64,000 nt of DNA from Eremophila alpestris peregrina. Taxonomy: Eukaryota > Chordata > Aves > Passeriformes > Alaudidae. The DNA lies in NCBI GenBank assembly GCA_009792885.1, contig WMCF01000003.1, forward strand, positions 18,128,297 through 18,192,296, in the 5' to 3' direction. The position numbers and the translations under genes were made by a program. Below the pieces are notes generated by a model. It did not search any database and had not been told where the DNA came from. It worked only from the letters and a program-made list of their open reading frames with translations. Of the stretch, positions 12,601-21,600 are shown piece after piece; position 1 is the stretch's first letter, and the number at the start of each line of letters is the position of its first letter.

Positions 12601-13243
12601 TTGTTTGTACATTTTTTTTTTTGGTCTTTCAACTAGATGGAAATGCTACATGACCAAGTAATTATTTTCTTCTTGATGTGAGCCCTTCTGAGATATCAGT
12701 AGCATTAACAATGATAGGGAAAGGTTCTTTTCCCCAAACCTTTTAATTAATATCAGTCTAAATATTGCTATGCATAGTAAAGTTTTTGCTCTTAACATGC
12801 AGTGTGTAGCATCAGAATTTAAATTTGCATATGCAATATTATTTGTTTGTCTAGAATTTTTCTAGTGCTGTTAAGTTCAGCAGGATTTTGAAGGGTATGT
12901 CCCCCAGTCTTTAACTTGTTACTAGTGACTTCCAAGTAAAGTATGCCTACAGAAATGAAAATAGATATTAAAAACCTCCAAAGAAACCTTTTACAAAATC
13001 TGTAGAATTATTTTGTTTGTTTTCTCTTCAATATGTTCAGGCTATAGTTTAAAAAAGTGTCACTATCATGCGTCTCTCTCTGATTCTGCCCAATTTGGAT
13101 GCTCTTGTTTGAATATGGAAAACTGTTTGTCTTGACAGCTGATGTTTGTGTTTTGTTCTCTTTACAGTGCATTTGCTCGATACCCTAATGCAATAGTTGT
13201 GCATTATTTCTGCTCCAAAGAAGTCAACACACTGGACACCTGA
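542..13243 (+). CDS. VPS39: VPS39 (HOPS complex subunit), 3' portion, 17 exons
   Basis: The spliced product of the 17 exons listed below is 623 residues ending in TGA and matches vertebrate VPS39 nearly throughout. VPS39 (Vam6) is a subunit of the HOPS tethering complex, which brings late endosomes, autophagosomes and lysosomes together for fusion; these are established family roles. The window holds the end of the N-terminal propeller (CNH-type) region, the central helical clathrin-repeat-like part (Vps39 domain 1, roughly residues 200-310 of the visible part) and the C-terminal Vps39 domain 2 (roughly 510-620). Near the C terminus C589xxC592 and H611xxC614 could form a zinc site. Compared with a usual length of about 875 residues, some 250 residues lie left of the window. 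Every intron is GT-AG and all phases join without a frameshift. The next gene in the same direction is PLA2G4F, as in mammals. Confidence 0.97.
985..1105 (+). CDS. VPS39: VPS39 coding exon (visible exon 2)
   Basis: Residues 28-68, with IIYVASNHFVWRL and LLQDKQFELALQLA. The acceptor is TTTGCAG and the donor GTAAGT. It marks the change from the propeller to the helical repeat region. Confidence 0.95.
1881..2010 (+). CDS. VPS39: VPS39 coding exon (visible exon 3)
   Basis: Residues 69-112, with HHIKNLFAFNLFCQKRFDES, a helical solenoid stretch. The acceptor is TTTGCAG and the donor GTAAAT. The last codon is split 1+2. Confidence 0.95.
3185..3327 (+). CDS. VPS39: VPS39 coding exon (visible exon 4)
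   Basis: Residues 112-159, with DPTHVMGLYPDLLPTDYRKQ and LEKAHLALIDYLTQ. The donor is GTGAGT, right after the CAA codon. The open frame runs on into the intron but homology stops at the donor. Confidence 0.95.
4179..4322 (+). CDS. VPS39: VPS39 coding exon (visible exon 5)
   Basis: Residues 160-207, phase 0 at both ends, from KRSQLVKKLNDSDHQSSTS to LLKCYLH. It contains a Ser/Thr/Lys-rich linker (SSTSPLMEGTPTIKSKKK) and then the start of Vps39 domain 1. The donor is GTGAGT. Confidence 0.95.
4879..5020 (+). CDS. VPS39: VPS39 coding exon (visible exon 6)
   Basis: Residues 208-255, with TNVALVAPLLRLENNHCHIE and KKAHKYSELIILYEKKGLHE, inside Vps39 domain 1. The acceptor is TTGCAG and the donor GTAAGT. 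Confidence 0.96.
5262..5348 (+). CDS. VPS39: VPS39 coding exon (visible exon 7, weak acceptor)
   Basis: Residues 255-284, ALQVLVDQSKKANSPLKGHE and RTVQYLQHLG. The acceptor is TTTTGAAAG rather than CAG, with a broken pyrimidine tract. The next AG, 7 bases downstream, would shift the frame, so the weak site is the one that fits. The donor is GTGAGTG. Confidence 0.92.
7219..7292 (+). CDS. VPS39: VPS39 coding exon (visible exon 8)
   Basis: Residues 284-308, GTENLHLVFSYSVWVL then RDFPEDGLK. The acceptor is TTCCAG and the donor GTAAGT. It follows a 1.87 kb intron in which I see only AT-rich sequence and a poly-T run. Confidence 0.95.
7851..7949 (+). CDS. VPS39: VPS39 coding exon (visible exon 9)
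   Basis: Residues 309-341, IFTEDLPEVEALPRDKVL then SFLIENFKSLTIPYL; 33 codons in phase 0. The acceptor is TTAACAG and the donor GTAAGA. Confidence 0.95.
8205..8322 (+). CDS. VPS39: VPS39 coding exon (visible exon 10)
   Basis: Residues 342-381, with EHIIHVWEETGADFHNCLIQ and LYCEKVQGLMKEYLSSFPA. The acceptor is TTTACAG and the donor GTATGT. Confidence 0.95.
8798..8926 (+). CDS. VPS39: VPS39 coding exon (visible exon 11)
   Basis: Residues 381-424. It opens with an acidic, variable linker (PAGEEGGELGDY), then a helical stretch ending LISDFPFDG. The acceptor is ATACAG and the donor GTGAGT. Confidence 0.95.
9398..9500 (+). CDS. VPS39: VPS39 coding exon (visible exon 12)
   Basis: Residues 424-458, LLEERALLLGRMGKHEQALF then IYVHILKDTNMAE, a solenoid repeat motif typical of HOPS/CORVET core subunits. 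The acceptor is CACTAG and the donor GTAAGG. Confidence 0.96.
10459..10504 (+). CDS. VPS39: VPS39 coding exon (visible exon 13, 46 nt microexon)
   Basis: Residues 458-473, NYCHKHYDRNKDGSKD. The exon is too short to stand out as an open frame; it is supported by homology, a TTCTAG acceptor, a GTAAGT donor and matching phases on both sides. Confidence 0.92.
10852..11001 (+). CDS. VPS39: VPS39 coding exon (visible exon 14)
   Basis: Residues 474-523, VYLSLLRMYLSPPSVHCLGP, then LQAALQVLELHHSKLDTTK. It is 50 codons in phase 0. The acceptor is CTGCAG and the donor GTAAGG. Confidence 0.96.
11152..11286 (+). CDS. VPS39: VPS39 coding exon (visible exon 15)
   Basis: Residues 524-568, AINLLPANTQISEIRIFLEK, then NQVLKNLLHAEFLR; it belongs to Vps39 domain 2. 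The acceptor is TTCCAG and the donor GTAAGC. Confidence 0.96.
11832..11923 (+). CDS. VPS39: VPS39 coding exon (visible exon 16)
   Basis: Residues 569-599, VQEERILHQQVKCIITEEK then VCTVCKKKIGN, which supplies the CxxC pair of the putative C-terminal zinc site. The acceptor is TTTAG and the donor GTGAGA. Confidence 0.96.
12401..12545 (+). mobile_element. TguSINE1-like SINE (tRNA-Ile head, CR1 tail)
   Basis: The head reads TTCAGTTGGTTAGAG then GGTGCTGATAACACCAGGCT, a diverged tRNA-Ile D-arm and anticodon region, followed by a T-loop-like GAGTTCAGTC. The tail reads CCCTTCCAACTCAGAATA then TTCTATGAATCTGTG, the end of an avian CR1. This head-plus-tail arrangement is that of TguSINE1, a family described from passerine birds. 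It lies in the last VPS39 intron in gene orientation. It is not a functional tRNA: the acceptor stem does not pair and the anticodon arm is altered. Confidence 0.8.
13168..13243 (+). CDS. VPS39: VPS39 terminal coding exon
   Basis: Residues 599-623 plus TGA: AFARYPNAIVVHYFCSKEV then NTLDT. It supplies HxxC to the putative zinc site. The acceptor is TTTACAG. It follows a 1.24 kb intron that holds a TguSINE1-like element. Confidence 0.96.
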
Positions 13244-13578
13244 CCTTGCCATGGTCAATAATCCCAATATTCACACAAAATTCAGTTCTGATGACTAAAG
13301 AAGTTGATGTATCTGAGATTTTTGTGGGTTGTTGCTAGGTTCTCTTACACTGGGTAGAAGTAATTTGTATCTGTGGACTGACTGTACCTACCCAGCAATG
13401 TTGATTTACTGGAAAATGACTCTCACCATATTTTTGGAGTGCTGGCAACTACACTGAACCTCTCAGTCCTCATATGAAGAATAGAAACTGATTTTTGTAG
13501 TGGGTTTTGTAATACACTCCAGCCTTGCAAATGAACCGTTAGACAACTGTTGGACGTTCACCACAAATCAAGTTTTAC

Positions 13579-13584
13579 AATAAA
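13579..13584 (+). promoter_or_regulatory. VPS39: Polyadenylation signal of VPS39 (proximal)
   Basis: AATAAA lies about 335 bases after the stop codon and is followed by a GT-rich stretch (TGGCAATGTTGTGATTTGG). Further signals (ATTAAA near 13638, AATAAA near 14545 and 15297) could give longer 3' UTRs. Which of them is used cannot be told from sequence. Confidence 0.6.
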
Positions 13585-15861
13585 ATGTACTTTCTTAGGG
13601 TGGCAATGTTGTGATTTGGCCTTGTATGTAAGTATTTATTAAAGAAAAGAAAATTCTCTGAGAGTCTTTGCAGCCATATCAGTGTTGCATGGAGATCACC
13701 AGGTGCTTGTCATAGAGGAGGCCTCTGGGTCTGTTTCTAGATGTAGGAAGTGTACCTTTTATCTCAGCAACAGAAATGGTTTAAGTGCTGGCCAATGGAC
13801 TCTGTTGATATTCAGTGTTTTTGCCTGACCTTCTGGTAAGTAGTTTCACAGAAGATAGTCAGACAAATGGTAGATACCACTAAGAAGCTTTCTTTGTCCT
13901 TTTTGTTTTAGTTTGAGAGCTATAAATTGAATTGACTTGTGTGTTGTTTGCACTGACTCTGTTCACTCTTTGCATGAGTGGAAGCTCAGAGCTGTTTGAA
14001 GGAATTCACATCTGCACTCAAAGGAAAAAGCAAAGAACCCTGTTAAGCAATTTCTGGAAGGAGTGAACTCTAGTTACTGCTTGAGCTTCTGGACTATGCT
14101 TGAGACTTTTGTATATACATTCTTTAGTCTCTGGTTCACTTTCCAAGATCGAAGTAAAATCCAGACTGTTTCAACATCTGTGTATTTGAAATGCTCTAGA
14201 ACTGCATTCTGCTCAGGCTGGTACTGTTCTTAAATTACTCTTGGACCAGAAGTCTTAACACAAGAACTAAATTGTACCATACTTATGCTAGACTGTAATA
14301 TTTTTGTCTAACTTATTTTTTCAGAAACATTAATCAGTAGCAGATTGGTATGAGGGACAAAATGTTTGTTGCAGAAGTAATCTGTGGAGTGGTAATGAAA
14401 AAGCAGCAGTAGCAAATAACCCTAGAGAGTGGCTGTTTGACTGCCAACATCCTGGTCTAGCAATACTTATAAATAAGTAATTATTAAGTAGTATGGAGCA
14501 TTACATGTAACTAGTGGATGTCACATCTTAAAGAACAAGCTAATGAATAAATCCTGCCTGCCTAAAGTGTAGTTGAACCTTGGTTAACATCATAGGTTTA
14601 CTTAAATCATGTGAGTGTTTTTTTAGGAACAGATCTGCTGTAGGCTGACAACAGTCCTAATTCACTTTCATTTGCCAGTTCATTTGTTAATAGTTTCCTT
14701 TGCTAACTGTTTTTTCCTTGTTCATATGTATTTGTATTTATTGTCAATACATTCTTCTGGATTTCTTAGTCCAGTGTTTTGCTTGGATGTCTTGGGCAGT
14801 GTTGCTACTGAAGTCTTTCTGCAGAGGCTGGATAGATGGAATCTGTGGTGTTAATGTTTTTAAACTTGTATTTCTTCTGTTTGAAGAAGAGAGCCTAAAA
14901 ATACTTACACTAGATTTGCACATTCTGTATAGATCTTTATATACCAGTTCAGGTACAGAGGGAAGATGGTTTGAGAGAGTTGTGTTTACAGGTCATAGAG
15001 AATTAAGAGAGGGTATTTAAAAAGACCCTGCATTCTTTGTATACAGATATTAACAATGCTACTCTGATTTTTACTTATCTTATGTTTAGTACTGGTACTT
15101 ACCTTCATTATCTGTTACCAGGATCTTCATTGTGCTCTTACTTACAAGACTAAAGCTGTGCCTCTGTTCATCTCCACTGCATACCTTTTACAGAGATGTG
15201 GTTTGTGCTGTACTTTTTTTTTTGTTGGTTCATATATGAATATGTGCTTTGGGTTTACTAACCATACAGCAGGTTTATCTAAAGCAATAGGTTGTAATAA
15301 ATATTGTGAACCAGTGTGTGTTTCAGTCATTGTGCAGTTAAGTTTCTCTGGGCTGATGTAGATCTTATTTTTTATTTGCATATTAGACCTCATTTTCTTC
15401 TGAAAGTCAGATCCAGTGCAGTATATCAGTATCCCTCTTGCTTTAGTATGTGTAAATCAAGTGTGGCCATGTCATCAATTCTCCATGTAGGTTTTTTAAT
15501 CTTACAAGTTGATACATACTTGTGAATGTTCTCAAAATCTTACAAAAACTACTTTTGTCTTATCTCTTTGAATAATGTTTTTTCAAGTCTTACACCATTA
15601 TACCATTAAATATGTACTTACTAGAGGACACTAAAATTAATGACAAATTTCTTTTGAGTGGTGATATGCTATTTTGTGCTGGGGAAGGCAGATAGAGCTG
15701 TGTGTGACCAAATCAGGAAATGTTTAGATTCACAGGTTTGCACTTGCCTGGCTGTAGGTCACAGAGTACTCTGGTGTTGCAAGTAGAATACAGATCCTCG
15801 GTTTTCCCATTCTTTAGCCATGGGAAGCACCAGCACAGAGAAGGTCTTTTGTCTCCATGTC

Positions 15862-16172
15862 CACAGAATCACAGAATGGGTCAGGTTGGGAGGACCCACA
15901 GCAGTCCAAACTCCCTGCTCAAGCAGGGGCATCTCCAGCAGCTCAGCCCCCAGCCTGTGCTGGTGCCTGGGGTTATTCTTCCCAGGGGCAGGACCCTGCA
16001 TTTGCTGGATTTCAGACATTTCTTCACTTCCCATCTCTCCGGCCTGTCAGGTCCTTCTGAAGGGCTGCACAGCCTCTGGGGTATCAGCCACTCCTCCCAG
16101 CTCTGTGCTATCAGCATTGCTGAGGAGGCATCTGCTCCTTTATTCAAGTCACTGATGAATAAATTGGACAAC
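15862..16172 (-). mobile_element. CR1 LINE fragment (antisense)
   Basis: It begins with the CR1 end ACAGAATCACAGAATGGGTC and continues through stretches typical of the antisense 3' part of CR1 ORF2, such as GGGGTATCAGCCACTCCTCC and CACTGATGAATAAATTGGAC. The inverted octamer shows that the LINE reads on the minus strand. Overlapping open frames on both strands are decayed reverse-transcriptase sequence. Confidence 0.75.
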
Positions 16173-17028
16173 TAAGTATATTGGTGTTTCTGGAGAAAAC
16201 AAAAAAAAAAATCCCCAACAAACACAAATGAAATCCTATCCTTGATTGCATAATTTCAAATGTTTATCTTCCAGTTATATGCTGCATCTGAGCTCTCCTC
16301 GTGCTGCTAATGGGACCAAAAGGGGTGTCTTGTGATATTTACACGCATTTTAAATAATATATAATATAGTTGGTAATTATGTCATTTAACATCTTCTGAC
16401 CAAAAAACCCCAAAACTGCAATGTAGATATACATCTACCTTGACCCCTGTAGGCATGCTAATCCAAGCAGAAGTGAATTTACCAGGTGGGAGGCTTTCTT
16501 TGCCTCATCTTTCGATGCCATTGTTCTTGCTTGTTTTCTTAATCTGCTGGGAAAAAACAAAAGCAAGTAGTTTCTCTTTGGATATTCAGTTTGCTGGCAC
16601 CAGTGTCTGTAGGTGGCTAAAACTGCATGCTGACACTGCTAATGGGTGATCTGGTGTTGACTGTGAAAACAATTCTTAAGCATGTGTTCTAAAGAGCTTC
16701 CAGTTTTTCTTGAGAGATTCCAGAGAAATTCTGTAAATGCGAGATCACTGTGCTGAGTGAGATTGCACTGGAAGAGGAGAGATCATCAGAAGGCAGGTAA
16801 GCCAAATTTATGTGTGGTTGGGCACTCAAGACAAAATAGAGGGTTTATACACTGCCTGTAATAAACTAGAATAAGTGTGATTTGTCCATGCTACTGTACT
16901 ATGAGGCCACCTCAATTTTCCTGTAATTTATAGTCAAATTGGACTAGATTAAATGTAAAAAAAAAAAAAAAAAGCACACTTATGGTTTTGCAGTCTTTTT
17001 GAAGATAAATAAAACCTAATATGATAGT

Positions 17029-17385
17029 CATAGAATGGTTTGGGTTGAAAGCAAAGATATTCTAGATTCAACCCTCCAGGGCCCCAACCTGGTATTGAAC
17101 ACTTCTAGGGATAAGCCGGCCACAACTGCTCTGCCAGCCACTGTTCCAGTGCCTCACCATCTTCTAAGTAAAGTGTTTTTTCCTACTATCTAATCTAAGT
17201 CTACCCTCCTTAAAACCATTCCCCCTTGTCCTTGGTAGTGTAAAAAGTCACTCTCTCTCTTTAAAAGCCCACTTTAAATACTGGAAGGTTACTATGAGGT
17301 CTCCCTTGAGCCTTCTCTTACCCAGTCTGAACAGCCTCAGCTCTCTCAGCCTTTCTTCATGGGAGTGATGCTGCAGTCCTTCACT
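17029..17385 (-). mobile_element. CR1 LINE 3' fragment (antisense)
   Basis: It begins CATAGAATGGTTTGGGTTGA and continues through the standard antisense CR1 order (CTAATCTAAGTCTACCCTCC, CCCCCTTGTCCTTGG, TACTGGAAGGTTACTATGAG, CAGCCTCAGCTCTCTCAGCC). It is diverged and truncated at its 5' end, as most avian CR1 copies are. Confidence 0.85.
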
Positions 17386-18289
17386 GTCAGTGCAGTGGTG
17401 AGCAGAAAAGCAAAGAAATGGCTTTTGCAGCCCAGTGTCTGCTGTACCATTTAGTAGGACACAAGGACTTTACAGCAGTTGCTTGCTGTTTCACAATGGC
17501 ATTGTTTGCCTTGTGCCTGTGTGTTGACTCCATTCTGTGAATTCCTCACCTAGTGCTGACTTGTTTGTGTTTGAAATGTCAGTGCTTTTATTAATTTTCT
17601 TAAATTCTAGTCTGGTGACTGACGCTAATGACAGGAAATGATTAATGAATGGGACCTTGCTGAGACGGTGTCACATTCTCATGTTTGCATGGAGCTAATG
17701 ACATGCTGCATTACTGGCTTTCGTACATTTTCTGCCACTTTAATTGTTGTAACATTGAAGTTTGGTACTTGGTCTGCAATTAGAGTTTATAAATTTCAGC
17801 TCTTTGATAAAAAGCTCCGGCAAGACAGCAGCTCCTACTAAGCAGCTTGCTTTTAGTAAACTGTTTCCTTCACTACTTCATTATTTTTTAAGGTGTGATG
17901 AACCTTTAAGAAAAATCTGTCTTGTCTCTCGTCAAGTTTTTTGAGAACCTTTGGTGGAATAATTAACACTGTACTACATGGAAACGAGGAAAAAGGGGAG
18001 TCTTTTGCAAGCTGCTCAGAGGGGAGATGTGGTGGGGAATTGGAATTCCCTGAGGTTTCTTTTGGCAGACCAAACTGTGGTGTCTGCTCTCTCTGGCCTC
18101 TCTGAAACTGCTCTGAACACTTCCACAGCCAGTGACAAATTTTGCTTTACTTCAGGCTTGTGAGATGGGAAAATTTTTTCTATTTAAAAATACTGGTAGG
18201 TTGTGCTGAAGCTCTAAAAAGGATTTTAAATGGCCATAGTTGTACATCAGGTTGCTGGAACTCTCAAAGAAAACCTGGATTGTGGATTT

Positions 18290-18576
18290 AGATGTCGCGG
18301 CTGGATCACGAAGTGGTGTTTCCTCCTGTCCAGGGCTTCCCTGTTCGGTGCTGCTTTGCCGCCCTTATCTTGTAGCAACATTGGAAAAACCTGCCAGCGA
18401 GGTTTTGAGCTGGCTTGTCTGGCAAGTGTGGGCCACACCTCCACTTCTCCCGGCTGGAGCACAGCCCGCTCCTGCGCAAAACTTCGGATGAGCCCGCAGC
18501 GAGCCGGGTTTCGCGACCGGGCGCTCTCCGGGGCTCCCTGTCAGAGTTTCTGCCGGATCAGCAGGACGCTTTCCCC
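18290..18576 (+). promoter_or_regulatory. PLA2G4F: GC-rich, CpG-containing 5' region of PLA2G4F
   Basis: Against an AT-rich background this stretch is visibly GC-rich with repeated CpG (TTTCGCGACCGGGCGCTCTC) and ends at the proposed start codon. No clear TATA box is seen. A promoter or 5' UTR role is inferred only from composition and position. Confidence 0.4.
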
Positions 18577-18687
18577 ATGTTCCATGAGGTGCTGCGGGGC
18601 CCCTTTCCACCCCGAGTGCTGCCTTTGCTGGCAGCGGTGCTTTTCCAGAGGAAGGAGAGGAGGGACACGGGGCTCTCTCACTGGCGG
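18577..18687 (+). CDS. PLA2G4F: PLA2G4F first coding exon
   Basis: Residues 1-37, starting MFHEVLRGPF, then VLPLLAAVLFQRKERR and ending SHWR. The upstream frame is open but has no ATG, which decides the start. The donor is GTAAGA. Intron 1 is 4.3 kb. Confidence 0.85.
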
Positions 18688-21600
18688 GTAAGACAAATGG
18701 TGGTGCTGTCTCCGAGGTGGCATTCCTTGGCTGAGGTGCTCGGGAGAGACTTCCTGTGCCTGCACGTGTGGAAACCCCGTCCTGCGCTTCCGCAGGAATG
18801 CAAAAGTTTAATGCTATCCTCTTAATGATCGTGTTAATGGAGATTTCAGGCTTTTATTAAATTTAGGGTCTACCTGAGGAAACGCAGAGCAGGTCGGTGT
18901 TTCCTTAGGTTTTGGGGAGCAGAATTGAGTTGACGCCAAATACTTTTTTTTGGAGGGACAGTCCAGAAAACTGCATTTTTCATCAGTAGAGACAAAATCA
19001 TGCTTACCTGTTTTCTTGCAAAATAACCTTGACTACAGTTGCCTTCTGTTCTGCTGTTCATCTTATCTTACAGGGATTAATGATCTCAAGTAGACCAAGG
19101 CTAATGATGGCTTCAGCTCCCGTTTCATAACGCAGTGCAACCACAACAGATAAAGTGGTTTTGATGTGTTTGGCCTTTCACTGGAGTGAAATAATTTCAT
19201 TGTATAAGATGGTCAGGCTAATAACCTCAGTTTTGAATGAAGCTAAATGTTTGTGAAGGGGGTTTTGACTGGAGATTTGATGTATAAGCTGATCACCCTT
19301 GTCGTATCCTATCACACCAAGCCCTCAAAATTGAGGTGACCATTAATTGTCACAAGACAGCTTGCTGCTTGTATAGCTTTCTGCACTTCTGCTTGCTGTG
19401 TGATAAAAATAAAACTTGCTGACTTTTTAATATTATTGTTTAGTACTTAGGAGATCAGGTTAGAAGAGGCTCATGTTAATCTCCATTAACCTGTAAACCA
19501 CTGAATATATTTTCCCTCAGGCACTCTCTATTTAAATTAAAAAAAATAACATAACAAAATTTTGCTGTAGGGAGAGATTTTTCTATTGACTAATTGATAG
19601 CAATTGAGCAAGGGGCAGGGCAGCAGATCACCCTTTTGTCTTTGTAGGTAAATTTAACACGATCAGACCACCTTAATTTTCCAGAGTTTAGCCTTAGATT
19701 CACTTCTGAAGGCAAACAATAATAAACTGAGAGTGAACCCTGTTTCACTGCTGTTGAGTTACTGCTCATGTCCTTGCTAACTGTAAATGCTGCCTGCCAG
19801 AAGACCATCGTTTTTAGGGCTGGGTCTGTAAGTCTCCTTTCACAACTGCAGATGTATACTCCTGAGGGAGGAGGGACCAGTGTAAGGGGTGCCCAGGAAA
19901 GCCAGGGGTTTGCTTTGGGGTTTAAAAGCAAACTTGTGACACTTTAGCCACAAGGAAAGGAATGATGTGCAGCAGTGTTTCTTTGGGAGCAGGAGCAAGA
20001 TGGGGAGAAACTGCTCCATTGGTAAACCATTTATTTGAGCTACCTAATTTTCCCAATAGATGTGAACACAAAATCTGTCTTAGAAGTTGTGTTTCTATTG
20101 GCTATGACAGCATTTTTGTAATGAATCTGGCAGGCTTATGGTGAGTCCTCCACATGCCATGAGACATGTGGAATGGATCCCAGCACTTGGATCCCATTGT
20201 ATAGAGGCAGATGTCCTAGACTATATGAAAATAAAGACTTCTGGGTCCTGTAGCTGGGATGACTTGTTTTAGTCCCTTCCTGCTGCATCAGCATGTTCAG
20301 TTTAGGTGGAAAGTACAGACAGTTGTTTGCAGAGTTAAGTATGTGAAAATTCAGCCTTGTACCCTCATTTTGGGATTTAAAGAGGGCTTTTCTTTTTGTT
20401 TTTGCTTCAGATGCACTCCTGAGCTCTGGAAAAGCAGTGATTCTGAAAAATCATTAAAATGCAAAGCAGAAGTTAGCTGCTTGCATCAGTCACATACATT
20501 GGTGTGCTGTCATGTGTAGTGGGACAGGCAGAGCTGTCTGTCATCAGTATTTGTTGCCCATTTCCCATATGGATTTCTTGCCTGCCTTTTGCCTGATCAT
20601 TCAGATAGGGCATATCTGATGCTCCCATGCTTCATTCCTCTGCAAGCTCACCTGGCAGCATGCTATGACCTTGCTGTGTCTTTGCTAAAAGATAAGTGCA
20701 AAAGGCATATGAGGAGGTTCTGGCATAACTGATTGCTCAGGCTTGGGAGCACAGTGAATTTCTGTTGAGTTATATGTCCTTAAATTAGGATCTGTGTGTG
20801 GAAAATGTATCCTCAGCTGTGTAATGACGGGATGCAAATCAAAGGTGTTAGAAATCTTTGGAAAGAACTTTCTTTTGAGCATGTAAGTTCATTTTTGACA
20901 GATGGTGTGCAATAAAAGAGGGATAGGCTATCTTCATGGTGCTTGCTCTGATAGTGTCAGATTTCCAGGCAACAGCCATGCTATGTGAATGAAGACTGCT
21001 TTCACAGCCAGAGGGGTGTGATTATGTAGCTTTGTGTCTCAACAAACAGAAGAGTTGCAGGAACTTTAGGAAATTGGTGAGAGTAACATACACAATCTTG
21101 AATTTCTCTCTGTAATTTGTTCATCAACTTGATGAAGTAGAAAGGTGGTCAGCCTTTGCCTGAGAAGCTAGTGTCAGGGACTGAATAAAGGAAAGGTTTA
21201 AAGAGGAAAGAAACTAGCATCTGAAGGGTGGAAGTCATGGTGAAATTTGATGTGAAGGCATGTCTTGTTCACAGAAAGAAATAAAGGAATGAGTATTTTC
21301 AACATGTCATTTCTGCAAATTAGCGTTTTTAAGATTAGTAACAGTAGAACTGGAGTTTATTTGCACAAATTTAGTTTAGTACCTGTGTGTGAGAAATCTT
21401 GGGTGACTCATGTAGTTTTTGCTCTTTTCTTGTTGGTCAGGATGGATGGTGATTGCTTAATACAAAAGTGTTCACTATATTGTGAGTGCCTTGGTTTTAT
21501 TGTGTTGTTCAAACCCTGTTCTGCAAAAGCTGTCAAGTATCTCCAAGAGATGAAAAATAAGGAAAACCACCAAGCATGTGACTGCTTAACAAACATAGTA

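Larger units (their letters stand above)
13244..18290. other. VPS39 3' UTR and intergenic region
   Basis: No coding exon is recognised here. The first few hundred bases are the VPS39 3' UTR, which may extend further. The rest is AT-rich with two antisense CR1 fragments and A-runs near 16201 and 16957. Open frames over 15720-16175 arise from the CR1, not from a gene. Confidence 0.6.

Noticed and set aside
15720..16175. Overlapping open frames of 90-150 codons on both strands
   Set aside because: They coincide with an antisense CR1 fragment; the sequence is repeat-derived and not a host gene.
18230..18691. Open frame of 153 codons over the PLA2G4F 5' region
   Set aside because: It is in a different frame from the homologous first exon and stays open because the region is GC-rich.
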